Notes under the pieces: model-generated
Told to the model about the DNA's origin: nothing
Databases searched by the model: none
What the model saw: the letters and a program-made list of their open reading frames with translations, nothing else
Shown: piece by piece, positions 14,846 through 25,534 of the stretch
Numbering within the stretch: the first letter of the stretch is position 1
Layout: each line of letters opens with the position of its first letter
Position numbers and translations under genes: made by a program
Assembly (NCBI RefSeq): GCF_004366035.1
Contig: NZ_SOEE01000004.1
Location: 196,007 to 260,006, forward strand
DNA from: Cytobacillus oceanisediminis
Lineage (GTDB): Bacteria; Bacillota; Bacilli; Bacillales; Cytobacillaceae
Length of the DNA: 64,000 bases
Direction of reading: 5' to 3'

Positions 14846-15718
14846 ATGGCAGTAAGCATGACTGGTTATGGCAGGAGCAAGAAAGAATCCGGGCAATGTT
14901 CCATTACGGTTGAAATAAAGACTGTAAACCATCGTTTTTCCGAGTTTCAGATCAGAATGCCCAGACAGCTGATGCATATAGAAGACAAGATAAAGAAAAA
15001 GCTTAACGGGCATATCAAAAGAGGCAGAATCGAGGTTTATATCACCATTGACGGCGATGGGCTGTCCAGCAGGAAAGTTAATGTTGACTGGGACCTATTG
15101 GATGAATATTATCAATACATAACTGCAATTCAAACAAAGTACCAAATCTCAACGGATCTATCCATCGGGAATGTCATACGGGAAGAATTGATTGGTATAG
15201 AAGAAAAGGAGTCCGGCAATGAAGAATTGAGCCAGATGGTCCTTTCTGCTGCTGAAGAGGCATGCCTGCAGTTAACGGAGATGAGGAGGCTTGAGGGGGA
15301 TGAGCTGGAAAAAGATCTCCGAAGCCATCTTACTCTTTTAAGCAGCAGGGTCAGCAAGCTGAGAGAGTTTGCCCCAAAGGTCGTGCAGCTTTACCGGGAG
15401 AGATTGGAAAAGCGTATGAGAGAATTTCTTGATGGCCAGGTGGATGAGCCGAGAATTTTAACAGAGGTAGCGATGTTCGCTGATAAAGCGGATATCAGTG
15501 AAGAACTGACAAGACTTCAAAGTCATATAAGCCAATTTGAAAAGACCCTTCAGCTTTCAGAACCGACTGGAAGAAAACTTGACTTTATTCTGCAGGAAAT
15601 GAACCGGGAGGCCAATACAATCGGGTCCAAGGCAAACAGTGCAGAGATAGCTGCTGAAGTGGTTGAAATAAAGAGTTTATTGGAAAAAATGAAGGAACAA
15701 GTTCAAAATATTGAATAG
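14846..15718 (+). CDS. yloC: YicC/YloC family endoribonuclease-like protein
   Basis: Conserved cytosolic protein of the YicC family. Homologues have been reported to act as endoribonucleases, but the role in Bacillus is not settled. 290 residues, usual length. It starts with the family hallmark MTGYGRS, shortly followed by VEIKTVNHRFSEFQIRMP. The conserved C-terminal DUF1732 stretch contains GRKLDFILQEMNREANTIGSKA. The SD AAGGAAGTG is 8 nt before ATG. It heads a cluster with remA, gmk and rpoZ in the same order as B. subtilis. Confidence 0.93.
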   Translation: MAVSMTGYGRSKKESGQCSITVEIKTVNHRFSEFQIRMPRQLMHIEDKIKKKLNGHIKRGRIEVYITIDGDGLSSRKVNVDWDLLDEYYQYITAIQTKYQISTDLSIGNVIREELIGIEEKESGNEELSQMVLSAAEEACLQLTEMRRLEGDELEKDLRSHLTLLSSRVSKLREFAPKVVQLYRERLEKRMREFLDGQVDEPRILTEVAMFADKADISEELTRLQSHISQFEKTLQLSEPTGRKLDFILQEMNREANTIGSKANSAEIAAEVVEIKSLLEKMKEQVQNIE

Positions 15719-15778
15719 CAGTTGTTTAGATTCCGGCTCTGGGGGTCAAAATAAATAACTGATGATTGGAGGACCCAA

Positions 15779-16042
15779 ATGTCAATTAAACTGATCAATA
15801 TCGGATTTGGCAATATTGTCTCTGCCAACCGGATAATATCAATAGTCAGTCCAGAATCCGCCCCGATTAAACGGATCATTCAGGACGCACGTGACCGGGG
15901 CTCTTTAATAGATGCTACATATGGCAGACGCACCCGGGCTGTTATCGTTATGGACAGTGATCATGTCATTTTGTCTGCGGTCCAGCCGGAAACTGTTGCG
16001 CACCGATTAAATGACCGTGATGAAATTGTTGAGGAAGGGTAG
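15779..16042 (+). CDS. remA: Extracellular matrix regulatory protein RemA
   Basis: Small DNA-binding activator of biofilm matrix operons (eps, tapA) and osmoprotection genes in B. subtilis. It is a DUF370 family protein that forms oligomeric rings. 87 residues, beginning [12 protein letters not shown] and containing the conserved [11 protein letters not shown] and [11 protein letters not shown] segments. Arg residues in the latter are needed for DNA binding in the family. GGAGG precedes the ATG at SD distance. It lies between yloC and gmk as in B. subtilis. Confidence 0.95.
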   Translation: MSIKLINIGFGNIVSANRIISIVSPESAPIKRIIQDARDRGSLIDATYGRRTRAVIVMDSDHVILSAVQPETVAHRLNDRDEIVEEG

Positions 16043-16052
16043 GATTTTATAA

Positions 16053-16667
<615 letters not shown>

Positions 16668-16669
16668 AT

Positions 16670-16891
16670 ATGCTTTATCCTTCTATTGATTCTCTAATGA
16701 CAAAGATTGATTCTAAATATTCACTTGTTTCTGTTGCTGCCAAGCGTGCCCGTAAGCTTCAGCTTAATGCCAGACCGCAGCTTGAGAGCTATAAATCACA
16801 TAAAAATGTGGGAAAAGCACTTGAGGAAATCCATGCAGACCAGCTTCATTACCGACTGGGCGAAAAGACGGCCAATGAATCATACGAGTAA
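16670..16891 (+). CDS. rpoZ: RNA polymerase omega subunit
   Basis: Small subunit that stabilises beta' folding in RNA polymerase. 73 residues, slightly longer than the 67 of B. subtilis. It begins [20 protein letters not shown] and has the conserved AAKRAR.LQ helix and a GKALEEI segment. It begins 2 nt after gmk with a GGAGG SD inside the gmk end. A perfect-palindrome terminator follows 8 nt downstream. Confidence 0.96.
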   Translation: MLYPSIDSLMTKIDSKYSLVSVAAKRARKLQLNARPQLESYKSHKNVGKALEEIHADQLHYRLGEKTANESYE

Positions 16892-16899
16892 AATCGCTG

Positions 16900-16930
16900 A
16901 ATAACAACCTTTTAAAAGGTTGTTATTTTT
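16900..16930 (+). terminator. Intrinsic terminator of the yloC-remA-gmk-rpoZ unit
   Basis: Perfect 28-bp palindrome (AATAACAACCTT plus its complement around a TTAA loop) followed by TTTTT. The A-rich left flank may give weak bidirectional function. Confidence 0.92.
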
Positions 16931-17089
16931 GTTTGAGGTTTTATTAGATGAAAATTCACTGCTCTTCTTGCATAATAAAACTATCATGAAAACTAATAGC
17001 CATTAATGGCCAGTGCTGATTATAGAAAAATATAGCCAGGCCGTTTTTCATAGAGATGAATTATTTTTTGAGATTGGTGGGGTCATATA

Positions 17090-18298
17090 ATGCTGACTGG
17101 AAAGAAGATATTATTATGTGTAACCGGTGGAATTGCTGTTTATAAAGCTGCAGCATTAACGAGCAAGCTTACGCAGTCCGGAGCGCAGGTGAAAGTTATC
17201 CTAAGTGAATCGGCAGCTAAATTTGTTGCACCATTAACTTTTCAGGCGCTTTCAAGACATGATGTTTACACTGACACTTTCGATGAAAAAGATTCGAAGG
17301 TTATTGCTCATATCGACCTGGCTGATTGGGCTGATTTAATTCTTGTTGCTCCGGCTACTGCAAATGTAATCGGAAAGCTGGCTAATGGAATTGCAGACAA
17401 TATGATCACAACAACCCTCTTGGCGGCATCATCACCGATCTGGATTGCACCTGCAATGAATGTACATATGTACAGCCATCCTGCTGTCCAGAAAAATATT
17501 GAAACCTTATATCGTTTTGGATACAGATTTATAGAGCCTTCAGAAGGGTATCTTGCATGCGGCTATGTTGGAAAAGGCAGGCTGGAAGAACCAGAGAAAA
17601 TTACAGAAACAATTGGAGAATTTTTTAAGCCTTCCAGGTTGGAGCTAACTGGCAGGAAAGTGGTTATAACTGCCGGCCCAACAAGGGAAAAAATTGATCC
17701 TGTCCGTTATATTACCAACCATTCTTCGGGTAAAATGGGCTATGCAATTGCCGAAGCAGCTGTATCTGCAGGCGCTGAAGTTGTATTGATATCCGGTCCG
17801 GTTACAATTAATGCTCCTGCTGGCTTAAAACTGATAAAGGTAGAATCTGCTCAGGAAATGTATCAAGCGGCAATAAGCGAATTTGATCATGCGGATATTG
17901 TCATTAAGACTGCTGCAGTCTCCGATTATCGTCCAAAGGTTACTTCTGCGCAAAAAATGAAAAAACAGCCCGGGGATGAAGTATTGGAGCTTGAAAGAAC
18001 AAAAGATATATTATTCGAACTGGGACAAAAAAAGAAGAAGCAAATCCTTATAGGGTTTGCGGCTGAAACCGAACAGGTTGATGAGTATGCACAGGGCAAG
18101 CTAAAGAGGAAAAATGCCGATCTGATCGTAGCCAATAATGTAACTGCTGAAGGTGCAGGCTTTGGAACAGACACTAATATTGTTACACTTTTTAAAAAAG
18201 ATGGGTCTTCTGAAAAGCTTCCGCTTATGCCAAAAAAGGATGTTGCTGTAAAAATTCTTGAAGAAGCTGTGATCTTGCTAAAGGATGAGCATGAATGA
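17090..18298 (+). CDS. coaBC: Bifunctional phosphopantothenoylcysteine decarboxylase / phosphopantothenate-cysteine ligase
   Basis: Catalyses two steps of coenzyme A synthesis. The N-terminal CoaC flavoprotein domain (about 1-185) shows GGIAVYKAA, the catalytic-loop PAMNVHM and a conserved substrate-clamp cysteine in LACGYVGKGR. The C-terminal CoaB domain (about 190-402) shows AGPTREKIDPVRYITN and HSSGKMG. 402 residues, typical. The ATG follows TTGGTGGGG. The stop overlaps priA (ATGA), so the two are coupled. A palindrome GCCATTAATGGC at 16999-17010 lies in the promoter-region gap, function unknown. Confidence 0.95.
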   Translation: MLTGKKILLCVTGGIAVYKAAALTSKLTQSGAQVKVILSESAAKFVAPLTFQALSRHDVYTDTFDEKDSKVIAHIDLADWADLILVAPATANVIGKLANGIADNMITTTLLAASSPIWIAPAMNVHMYSHPAVQKNIETLYRFGYRFIEPSEGYLACGYVGKGRLEEPEKITETIGEFFKPSRLELTGRKVVITAGPTREKIDPVRYITNHSSGKMGYAIAEAAVSAGAEVVLISGPVTINAPAGLKLIKVESAQEMYQAAISEFDHADIVIKTAAVSDYRPKVTSAQKMKKQPGDEVLELERTKDILFELGQKKKKQILIGFAAETEQVDEYAQGKLKRKNADLIVANNVTAEGAGFGTDTNIVTLFKKDGSSEKLPLMPKKDVAVKILEEAVILLKDEHE

Positions 18299-20709
18299 AT
18301 ATTGCGAGAGTCATTGTCGATGTACCAGCCAAACAGACTGACCGGGCATTTGATTACAAAATCCCCTCTCATCTGAAAGGCGTTATTCTCCCTGGCATGA
18401 GGGTTGTTGTACCATTTGGACCAAGAAAGATCCAGGGGTTTGTATCAGCATTAAGAGCAGAGTCCGATTTTCAGCAGCTAAAATCCATTTCAGAGCCGAT
18501 GGACTTAAATCCAGTGCTTAACCAGGAGCTTTTGACTCTTGGTGAATGGCTGACAGAAAAAACATTATGCTACAAAATCTCTGCCTTTCAGGCAATGCTG
18601 CCTGCAGCATTGAAGGCAAAATACGAAAAGAAGCTTGTATTGGCAAAAACTGCAGATCGTAAACTGCTTGCTGAAAAAGTAGCTGCTCTCTTTCAGAAAA
18701 CTGAAGAAATTTTATGGGATGATGCAGTTAAGAGCGGAGCTTTGCCGCTTCTTCAAAAGGAAGCATCCAATGGAACCATCGAAATTATCTATCAAGTAAA
18801 AGAACGAGTGAAAAAGAAAAAAGTGAAGCAGATATTCGCGGCTGCTGCCTCTAATAAGCTTGCTGATTACCTTCAAAAGCTTCCAGGCAACGCAACCAAA
18901 CAGAAAGAAGTGCTTGAATATTTTCTTCATGAGGAGGGACCGGTCGATCAGAAAGAGTTATTTTCCTTGCTTGGAATAACATCGTCCACCATAAAAGTGC
19001 TTATGCAAAAAGGGCTGCTTGGCCAGAGGGATGTGGAAATTTACCGAAACCCATTTGGAGACCGTGAATTCGAAAGAACTGAACCGCTCTCTTTGACCGA
19101 TGGACAGAAAAAGGCCATAATTCCCATCCTTAATTCTATCGAAAATAACCGGCATGAAACTTTTTTGCTTTATGGGGTAACAGGAAGCGGAAAAACTGAG
19201 GTGTATCTGCAATCCATTCAGCGAGTGCTTGAGGATGGCAAAGAAGCCATTGTCCTTGTTCCTGAGATTTCCTTAACTCCGCAGATGGTCAAACGCTTTA
19301 AGGGCAGGTTTGGCAATCAGGTTGCCGTAATGCACAGCGGCCTTTCAGCTGGAGAAAAGTATGATGAGTGGAGAAAGATTCAGCGGAAGGAAGTCAAGGT
19401 TGTTGTCGGAGCCCGATCGGCTATCTTTGCCCCTTTTGAAAACCTCGGAATCATTATCATTGATGAAGAGCACGAAACCAGCTATAAACAGGAAGAAAAC
19501 CCGAGATACCATGCAAGGGATGTCGCCATCGAAAGAGCAGGAAATCATAAATGTCCTGTGGTGCTTGGCAGTGCAACTCCTTCATTGGAATCTTTTGCGC
19601 GAGCACATAAAGGAGTTTATCATCTTCTCACTCTCGAAAATAGAATGAACAATCAGTCTCTCCCTTCCGTTGATATCATTGATATGCGGGAAGAGCTGCG
19701 TGAAGGAAACCGCTCGATGTTCTCAAGGAAGCTCCTTGAAAAAATTAAAGACCGTCTCGGTAAAAAAGAGCAGATCGTATTATTTTTAAATAAAAGAGGG
19801 CATTCCTCATTTGTTATGTGCAGGGACTGTGGATATGTTATTAATTGTCCTCATTGTGATATATCTTTGACTTATCATCGGTATAACCAGCAGATGAAAT
19901 GCCATTACTGCGGCTATGAGGCACCCGTTCCGAATGCATGCCCGGAATGTGAAAGTGAACATATCCGTTATTTTGGAACCGGCACTCAAAAAGTGGAAGA
20001 GGAATTGGCAAAAATTTTACCGGAAGCGAAGGTAATCCGGATGGATGTCGACACAACCAGCAGGAAGGGAGCACATGAAAAGCTCCTTGATCAATTCCAG
20101 GAAGGTCATGCAGATATTCTTCTTGGGACTCAGATGATTGCTAAAGGCCTTGATTTCCCCAATATTACCTTAGTAGGCGTATTATCGGCAGACACGATGC
20201 TGCACCTGCCTGACTTCCGCTCTTCTGAAAAAACCTTTCAGCTTCTGACTCAGGTAAGCGGGCGTGCTGGGAGGCATGAGTTGGAAGGGGAGGTAATTAT
20301 TCAGACCTACACTCCTGAACATTATAGTATTGAACTGGCAGGGGAGCAGGATTACGATAAATTTTATGAAAGAGAAATGATGGTCCGTAAAATTCATAGA
20401 TATCCCCCTTTCTACTATATATCCCTTGTCACCGTCAGCCACGAGGAATTAATGAAGGCTGTTTCGGTAACTGAGAAGATCACGCAGTACATTCAGTCAA
20501 AATTATCTGCTGAAAGCATAGTCCTTGGTCCTGTTGCATCCCCGATACCGCGGATCAATAATAGATATCGGTATCAATGTCTGATAAAATACAAGCGGGA
20601 GCCGGAACTTGGACAAGCGCTGAAGAAAATCCTGGATAATTATCAGCAGGATATTGCAACTGGGGGTCTATCCGTCTCAATTGATCTGAATCCTTATATT
20701 TTAATGTAG
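18295..20709 (+). CDS. priA: Primosomal protein PriA, replication-restart helicase
   Basis: 3'-to-5' superfamily 2 helicase that loads the primosome at stalled forks. 804 residues. N-terminal DNA-binding and winged-helix regions come first. Walker A GVTGSGKTE is at about 293-301 and a DEEH box lies in IIDEEHETSYKQ. The zinc-binding cysteine pairs CRDCGYVINCPHC, CHYCG and CPECES lie at about 508-560, splitting the second helicase lobe as expected. TQMIAKGLDFPNI and GRAGR mark motifs V and VI. The start overlaps the coaBC stop. A 185-bp gap with a repeat separates it from def. Confidence 0.96.
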   Translation: MNIARVIVDVPAKQTDRAFDYKIPSHLKGVILPGMRVVVPFGPRKIQGFVSALRAESDFQQLKSISEPMDLNPVLNQELLTLGEWLTEKTLCYKISAFQAMLPAALKAKYEKKLVLAKTADRKLLAEKVAALFQKTEEILWDDAVKSGALPLLQKEASNGTIEIIYQVKERVKKKKVKQIFAAAASNKLADYLQKLPGNATKQKEVLEYFLHEEGPVDQKELFSLLGITSSTIKVLMQKGLLGQRDVEIYRNPFGDREFERTEPLSLTDGQKKAIIPILNSIENNRHETFLLYGVTGSGKTEVYLQSIQRVLEDGKEAIVLVPEISLTPQMVKRFKGRFGNQVAVMHSGLSAGEKYDEWRKIQRKEVKVVVGARSAIFAPFENLGIIIIDEEHETSYKQEENPRYHARDVAIERAGNHKCPVVLGSATPSLESFARAHKGVYHLLTLENRMNNQSLPSVDIIDMREELREGNRSMFSRKLLEKIKDRLGKKEQIVLFLNKRGHSSFVMCRDCGYVINCPHCDISLTYHRYNQQMKCHYCGYEAPVPNACPECESEHIRYFGTGTQKVEEELAKILPEAKVIRMDVDTTSRKGAHEKLLDQFQEGHADILLGTQMIAKGLDFPNITLVGVLSADTMLHLPDFRSSEKTFQLLTQVSGRAGRHELEGEVIIQTYTPEHYSIELAGEQDYDKFYEREMMVRKIHRYPPFYYISLVTVSHEELMKAVSVTEKITQYIQSKLSAESIVLGPVASPIPRINNRYRYQCLIKYKREPELGQALKKILDNYQQDIATGGLSVSIDLNPYILM

Positions 20710-20745
20710 TTTCATAAAGCATAAAATTTGTTTGAAATTTGAGAA

Positions 20746-20830
20746 CTGTTGGCCTCACAAGGAACGTTTCGACAGCTTCAAATCACACGACTAAAAGCGT
20801 TAGCTATTTAGTAGGATCTGCTCAGGAGCT
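20746..20830 (+). repeat. Dispersed CTAAAAGCGTTAGC-type repeat, copy 1
   Basis: The priA-def gap contains CACAAGGAAC, then TTCGACAGC, then CGACTAAAAGCGTTAGCT followed by TTTAG and GGAT. The same ordered blocks occur on the opposite strand at 62152-62233. The core is a hairpin CTAAAAGC-GTTA-GC(T)A/TTTTAG that is perfect in the other copy and slightly degraded here. No protein is encoded. It separates def from priA, which are adjacent in B. subtilis. Confidence 0.75.
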
Positions 20831-20894
20831 TCCGTTTTTGTGGTTATGAATAAACTCAAATTGGTTGAAAATAGATAAAAATGGAGGAAACGTT

Positions 20895-21380
20895 TTGGCA
20901 GTAAAAAAAATTGTAACTTATCCGGCTGAGATTCTGGTGGCAGAATGTGAACCCGTTAAGGTGTTTGATAAGAAGCTGGGCAAATTGTTAAATGATATGT
21001 ATGATACGATGATCGAATTCGATGGTGTCGGGCTGGCTGCTCCGCAAATCGGGCTTAGCAGGCAAATTGCCATTGTTGATATAGATGATGATTTTGGAAC
21101 AATTGAAATGATTAATCCGGAAATCCTTGAAACGAATGGGGAACAGACAGGACCTGAAGGGTGCCTGAGCTTTCCTGGGTTATATGGTGAAGTAACAAGG
21201 CCTGAATATGTAAAAATCCAGGCTCAGGATCGAAAAGGGAAATATTTTACCCTCGAGGCTGAGGATTTCCTGGCTAGAGCGATCCTCCATGAAATTGATC
21301 ATTTGCATGGGGTGCTATTTACCTCAAAAGTTACAAGATACTTGAACGAAGAAGAGTTGGAAGGATTGGAAGCTGAATGA
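20895..21380 (+). CDS. def: Peptide deformylase
   Basis: Iron/zinc hydrolase that removes the N-formyl group from nascent proteins. 161 residues, matching B. subtilis DefA (160). All three signature motifs are present: [16 protein letters not shown] (metal Cys) and HEIDHLHG (metal His pair). I chose TTG 20895 because GGAGGAAA lies 7 nt upstream and the product begins [12 protein letters not shown] like the family. An in-frame ATG at 20865 would add ten unrelated residues. It overlaps fmt by 4 nt. Confidence 0.95.
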   Translation: MAVKKIVTYPAEILVAECEPVKVFDKKLGKLLNDMYDTMIEFDGVGLAAPQIGLSRQIAIVDIDDDFGTIEMINPEILETNGEQTGPEGCLSFPGLYGEVTRPEYVKIQAQDRKGKYFTLEAEDFLARAILHEIDHLHGVLFTSKVTRYLNEEELEGLEAE

Positions 21381-22327
21381 CAAAAATCGTATTTATGGGC
21401 ACACCCGATTTTTCAGTGCCTGTACTGAAGCAAATAATAGAGGACGGATATGAAGTAATCGGAGTGGTTACTCAGCCTGACAGACCCGTTGGAAGGAAAA
21501 AGACCCTTACTCCCCCGCCTGTAAAAGTCGAAGCTGAAAAACAGGGCATCCCTGTGTATCAGCCCGAAAAAATCCGCCAGCCAGAAGAGCTGGAGAAAGT
21601 TCTTGCTCTTAAGCCTGACCTGGTTGTCACGGCTGCGTTTGGGCAAATTTTACCGAAGGAGCTTTTGGATGCACCCAAGTTCGGCTGCATTAATGTACAT
21701 GCATCTTTACTTCCTGAATTGCGCGGCGGTGCACCCATTCACTACTCCATTCTGCAGGGGAAAGAAAAAACAGGAATCACCATTATGTACATGGCTGAGA
21801 AGCTTGATGCCGGCGATATTTTAACCCAAGTGGAAGTGCCGATTACGGAAAGAGATACAGTTGGCACTCTTCACGATAAACTTAGCGCTGCAGGGTCAAA
21901 GCTTTTATCTGAAACACTGCCAAAGCTCCTGAATGGTGAACTCACTCCCATCAGGCAAAATGATGAAGAAGCCACTTTTGCTTATAATATTAAAAGAGAA
22001 CAGGAAAAAATCGACTGGGGCAAAAACGGAGAAGAAATCTATAACCACATTAGAGGGTTAAACCCATGGCCGGTTGCTTATACAACTTTTGACGGCAAAG
22101 TGATTAAAATTTGGAATTCGGAAAAGGTCAAATCTGCTGAAAGCAAAGAACCGGGAACAATTATCAGGCTTGAGGAAGATGGAATCGTTGTGGCAGCAGG
22201 GAATGAGACAGCCATTAAAATTACAGAACTGCAGCCTTCCGGAAAGAAAAAGATGCCAGCAGAACAATTCTTGAGAGGCGCGGGGTCCCATCTAACTGCC
22301 GGCGGCCATTTGGGAGACACCGAATGA
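21377..22327 (+). CDS. fmt: Methionyl-tRNA formyltransferase
   Basis: Formylates initiator Met-tRNA using 10-formyl-tetrahydrofolate. 316 residues. The N-terminal formyltransferase domain has [13 protein letters not shown], catalytic Asn/His in [18 protein letters not shown] and Asp in [12 protein letters not shown]-terminal OB-like tRNA-binding domain follows. It is coupled to def by ATGA overlap and to rsmB by another 4-nt overlap. Thus start-tRNA formylation and product deformylation are produced together. Confidence 0.97.
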   Translation: MTKIVFMGTPDFSVPVLKQIIEDGYEVIGVVTQPDRPVGRKKTLTPPPVKVEAEKQGIPVYQPEKIRQPEELEKVLALKPDLVVTAAFGQILPKELLDAPKFGCINVHASLLPELRGGAPIHYSILQGKEKTGITIMYMAEKLDAGDILTQVEVPITERDTVGTLHDKLSAAGSKLLSETLPKLLNGELTPIRQNDEEATFAYNIKREQEKIDWGKNGEEIYNHIRGLNPWPVAYTTFDGKVIKIWNSEKVKSAESKEPGTIIRLEEDGIVVAAGNETAIKITELQPSGKKKMPAEQFLRGAGSHLTAGGHLGDTE

Positions 22328-23679
22328 ATAAGCTAAAAAAGAAAAATGTAAGGGAAACTGCACTGGAACTTCTTGAAGCCATTGAAAAAAATCAGTCCTA
22401 CAGCAATCTTTTGCTGAATAACGCCATAAAAAAGAACGAAATAGACCAGAAGGATATCGGACTTTTAACGGAACTGACTTATGGTACCCTTCAGCGCCGG
22501 ATGACACTCGATTTTTACCTGCAGCCGTTTTTGGCAGGCAACAAAAAAATTGAAAGCTGGGTTAACCAGCTCTTAAGGCTAACACTGTATCAGATGGTTT
22601 TTCTTGATAAAATTCCTGACCGCGCAGCTATTTTCGAGGCAGTAGAAATAGCTAAACGATGGGGGCATAAAGGAATTTCCGGCATGGTCAACGGCGTGCT
22701 CAGGAACGTTCAAAGAAAGGGGCTTCCAGATCTTGAGCAAATTGAAGACAGTGTTGAACGCCTTTCCATTGAGACTAGCCATCCCGCGTGGCTCGTAAAA
22801 AGATGGGCCGATCAGCTTGGGTTTGAAGAAACAAAGAAAATGTGTGAAATTAACTTGACTGCTCCACTTCAGACTGCAAGGGTAAATGAGGTCAAGGCTT
22901 CGAGGGATGAATGCCTGTCACTTCTAAAGGAAGAAGGATTTGAAGTAGAACCAAGTCAGTTTATACCAGTTGCCATTAAATGTTTAAGAGGAAACCTGGC
23001 CAATTCGCGTGTTTTCAAAGACGGCCTGATTACTATTCAGGACGAAAGCTCCATGCTTGCTGCATATGCCCTTGGAGGAAATCCAAATGAAAAGATCCTG
23101 GATGCCTGTGCAGCACCCGGAGGAAAAACCACACATATTGCAGAAAAAATGCAAAATACTGGACAAGTCATTTCACTGGATCTTCATGAGCATAAAGTAA
23201 AGCTGATTAATGATAATGCCGATAGACTGGGACTATCGAATATTAAGACAAATGCCCTTGACAGCAGGAAAGTCCAGGAGCATTATGAAAAAGAATCTTT
23301 TGACCGCATTTTAGTGGATGCCCCATGCTCAGGTCTTGGAGTTATGAGAAGAAAGCCGGACATGAAATACACAAAAGAAGAAGATGATTTATATCATCTT
23401 CATAAGATTCAAAGAAACCTTTTGGATGCCGTTTCACCTTTGCTGAAAAAAGGTGGTATTCTTGTTTATAGTACATGTACAGTGGATAAGGAAGAGAATC
23501 AGCATGTTGTCCAGTCATTTTTAAAGAATAATGCGGAATTTGAGGGAGATATATCAGTTCGTGAGCGAATGCCTAAAGCAATTGCTCCGTTTATAGATAA
23601 TTTTGAACTGCAGATTTTACCGCAGGATATTGGTTCGGACGGGTTTTATATTGCCTGTCTGAGAAAGAAGGTGCAATAA
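22324..23679 (+). CDS. rsmB: 16S rRNA m5C967 methyltransferase
   Basis: Methylates C967 of 16S rRNA with SAM. 451 residues. The N-terminal NusB-like RNA-binding domain (about 1-140) has [13 protein letters not shown]. The C-terminal Rossmann methyltransferase has [15 protein letters not shown]. The two catalytic cysteines lie in [15 protein letters not shown] (about 331-345) and [12 protein letters not shown] (about 384-395). The start overlaps the fmt stop. rlmN begins directly after its stop codon. Confidence 0.96.
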   Translation: MNKLKKKNVRETALELLEAIEKNQSYSNLLLNNAIKKNEIDQKDIGLLTELTYGTLQRRMTLDFYLQPFLAGNKKIESWVNQLLRLTLYQMVFLDKIPDRAAIFEAVEIAKRWGHKGISGMVNGVLRNVQRKGLPDLEQIEDSVERLSIETSHPAWLVKRWADQLGFEETKKMCEINLTAPLQTARVNEVKASRDECLSLLKEEGFEVEPSQFIPVAIKCLRGNLANSRVFKDGLITIQDESSMLAAYALGGNPNEKILDACAAPGGKTTHIAEKMQNTGQVISLDLHEHKVKLINDNADRLGLSNIKTNALDSRKVQEHYEKESFDRILVDAPCSGLGVMRRKPDMKYTKEEDDLYHLHKIQRNLLDAVSPLLKKGGILVYSTCTVDKEENQHVVQSFLKNNAEFEGDISVRERMPKAIAPFIDNFELQILPQDIGSDGFYIACLRKKVQ

Positions 23680-24765
23680 ATGGAACAAACAGCAGCAGAG
23701 AAAATAACAGCAGACGAACAAAAACCATCCATTTATACTTTACAGCTGCATGAGCTGAAGGATTGGCTTAAAGAAAATAATGAGAAAGCCTTCAGGGCTG
23801 AGCAAATTTTTGATTGGCTTTACACAAAAAGAGTCACATCATTTGAGGATATGACGAACCTGTCAAAAGGGTTAAGAGATGCACTATCAGCAAATTTTTC
23901 GCTGACAACTCTTAAAACGATCATTCAGCAGGAGTCAGCTGATGGGACAATAAAATTTTTATTTGAACTTCATGATGGCTATTCGATTGAAACTGTACTG
24001 ATGAGGCATGACTATGGTAATTCAGTATGTGTAACTACTCAGGTGGGCTGCCGAATCGGCTGTACATTCTGTGCTTCAACTTTAGGCGGATTAAAACGTA
24101 ATCTTGAAGCAGGAGAAATCGTTGCTCAGGTCGTAAAAGTACAACAGGCACTAGATGAGACAGATGAACGGGTCAGCTCGGTTGTAATTATGGGGATCGG
24201 TGAGCCATTTGATAATTATGACAGTATGCTGTCATTCCTGAAGATAATCAACCATGATAAAGGGCTGAATATCGGTGCACGCCATATCACTGTTTCGACC
24301 AGCGGAATCATCCCAAAAATCTATAAATTTGCAGATGAAAATATGCAGATCAATTTCGCGATCTCATTACATGCTCCAAACACCGAAATCAGAAGCCGCC
24401 TGATGCCAATAAATAGAGCTTATAAGCTGCCGGACCTTATGGATTCAATCAGGTATTATATAAATAAAACAGGCAGACGGGTGAGTTTCGAATATGGCTT
24501 ATTCGGAGGGGTCAATGACCAGGTGGAACATGCCGAAGAGCTGGCAAAGCTAATAAAAAATGTGAAGTGCCATGTTAACCTGATTCCAGTAAACTATGTG
24601 CCCGAACGAGATTATGTGAGGACACCCAAGGATCAAATTTTTGCTTTTGAAAAGACACTGAAGAACCACGGCATTAATGTAACCATTCGCAGGGAGCACG
24701 GTCATGATATAGATGCAGCATGCGGACAACTTCGTGCAAAGGAGCGAAAAGAGGAGACGAGGTGA
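23680..24765 (+). CDS. rlmN: Dual-specificity RNA methyltransferase RlmN (23S rRNA A2503 / tRNA A37)
   Basis: Radical-SAM enzyme forming 2-methyladenosine in 23S rRNA and some tRNAs. 361 residues. The radical-SAM cluster motif [10 protein letters not shown] is at about residues 125-134. GEPFDNYD and LAISLHAP-like segments (here FAISLHAP) follow. The C-terminal catalytic cysteine is in [13 protein letters not shown] 23680 is immediately after the rsmB stop, with the AAGAAGGTG SD inside rsmB. It is highly similar to the B. subtilis protein. Confidence 0.97.
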   Translation: MEQTAAEKITADEQKPSIYTLQLHELKDWLKENNEKAFRAEQIFDWLYTKRVTSFEDMTNLSKGLRDALSANFSLTTLKTIIQQESADGTIKFLFELHDGYSIETVLMRHDYGNSVCVTTQVGCRIGCTFCASTLGGLKRNLEAGEIVAQVVKVQQALDETDERVSSVVIMGIGEPFDNYDSMLSFLKIINHDKGLNIGARHITVSTSGIIPKIYKFADENMQINFAISLHAPNTEIRSRLMPINRAYKLPDLMDSIRYYINKTGRRVSFEYGLFGGVNDQVEHAEELAKLIKNVKCHVNLIPVNYVPERDYVRTPKDQIFAFEKTLKNHGINVTIRREHGHDIDAACGQLRAKERKEETR

Positions 24766-24769
24766 CAGA

Positions 24770-25534
24770 ATGAAAGCTGTTTTTATGACAGATCAAGGCA
24801 AAGTCAGGCAGCATAACGAAGATAATGGCGGCATCTATGTGAACAGCAAGGGGCAGCGCCTTGCCATCGTAGCAGATGGCATGGGCGGCCACCGGGCTGG
24901 CGATGTGGCAAGCGAAATGACGTTAACAAGTTTAAAAGGGTTCTGGGATCAGACAGATGACTTTCAGACTGCCGAAGAGGCGGAAGGATGGCTGCGGAAG
25001 CATATTGCAGAGGTCAACACGATTCTTTATGAACATTCGAAAGAAAATGAACAATGTGAGGGCATGGGTACAACTGTTGTGGCTGTAATATGTACCGATC
25101 GTTTTGCGACAATTGCCAATATCGGCGACAGCAGATGTTATATCTTGAATGAATCGGGTTTTCAGCAGCTGACGGAAGACCATTCCCTAGTGAATGAACT
25201 TGTAAGGTCAGGGCAGATTACCAAGGAAGATGCTGAGCATCATCCAAGAAAAAATGTGCTCCTCCGTGCATTGGGAACTGAAGCAGCGGTTGAGATGGAT
25301 ATCAAAACCATTACGTTTGAAGAGGGCGATTTATTATTATTATGCTCTGACGGTTTGTCCAACAAAGTAGCTGTGGCTGAAATGATTGAAATCCTCAAAA
25401 GCGGACGAACACTGGAGGAAAAAGCCGCAGTGCTGATTGAACAGGCCAATAATAATGGCGGCGAAGACAATATTACGCTCGTGATTGCTGAGTATTTTGA
25501 AAGCAATGAGAGCGGGATGATAAATGATGATTAA
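24770..25534 (+). CDS. prpC: PP2C-type Ser/Thr protein phosphatase
   Basis: Mn2+-dependent phosphatase that reverses PrkC phosphorylation (EF-G, EF-Tu, YkwC and others in B. subtilis). 254 residues, same as B. subtilis. PP2C motifs are DQGKVRQHNEDN, ADGMGGHRAGDVAS, IGDSRCYI, SDGLSN and GGEDNIT, which supply the metal-binding aspartates. ATG 24770 follows GAGGAGACGAGGTG. An in-frame ATG at 24713 would lie inside rlmN and add unrelated residues. The 3' end overlaps prkC by 11 nt, so kinase and phosphatase are coupled. Confidence 0.96.
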   Translation: MKAVFMTDQGKVRQHNEDNGGIYVNSKGQRLAIVADGMGGHRAGDVASEMTLTSLKGFWDQTDDFQTAEEAEGWLRKHIAEVNTILYEHSKENEQCEGMGTTVVAVICTDRFATIANIGDSRCYILNESGFQQLTEDHSLVNELVRSGQITKEDAEHHPRKNVLLRALGTEAAVEMDIKTITFEEGDLLLLCSDGLSNKVAVAEMIEILKSGRTLEEKAAVLIEQANNNGGEDNITLVIAEYFESNESGMINDD

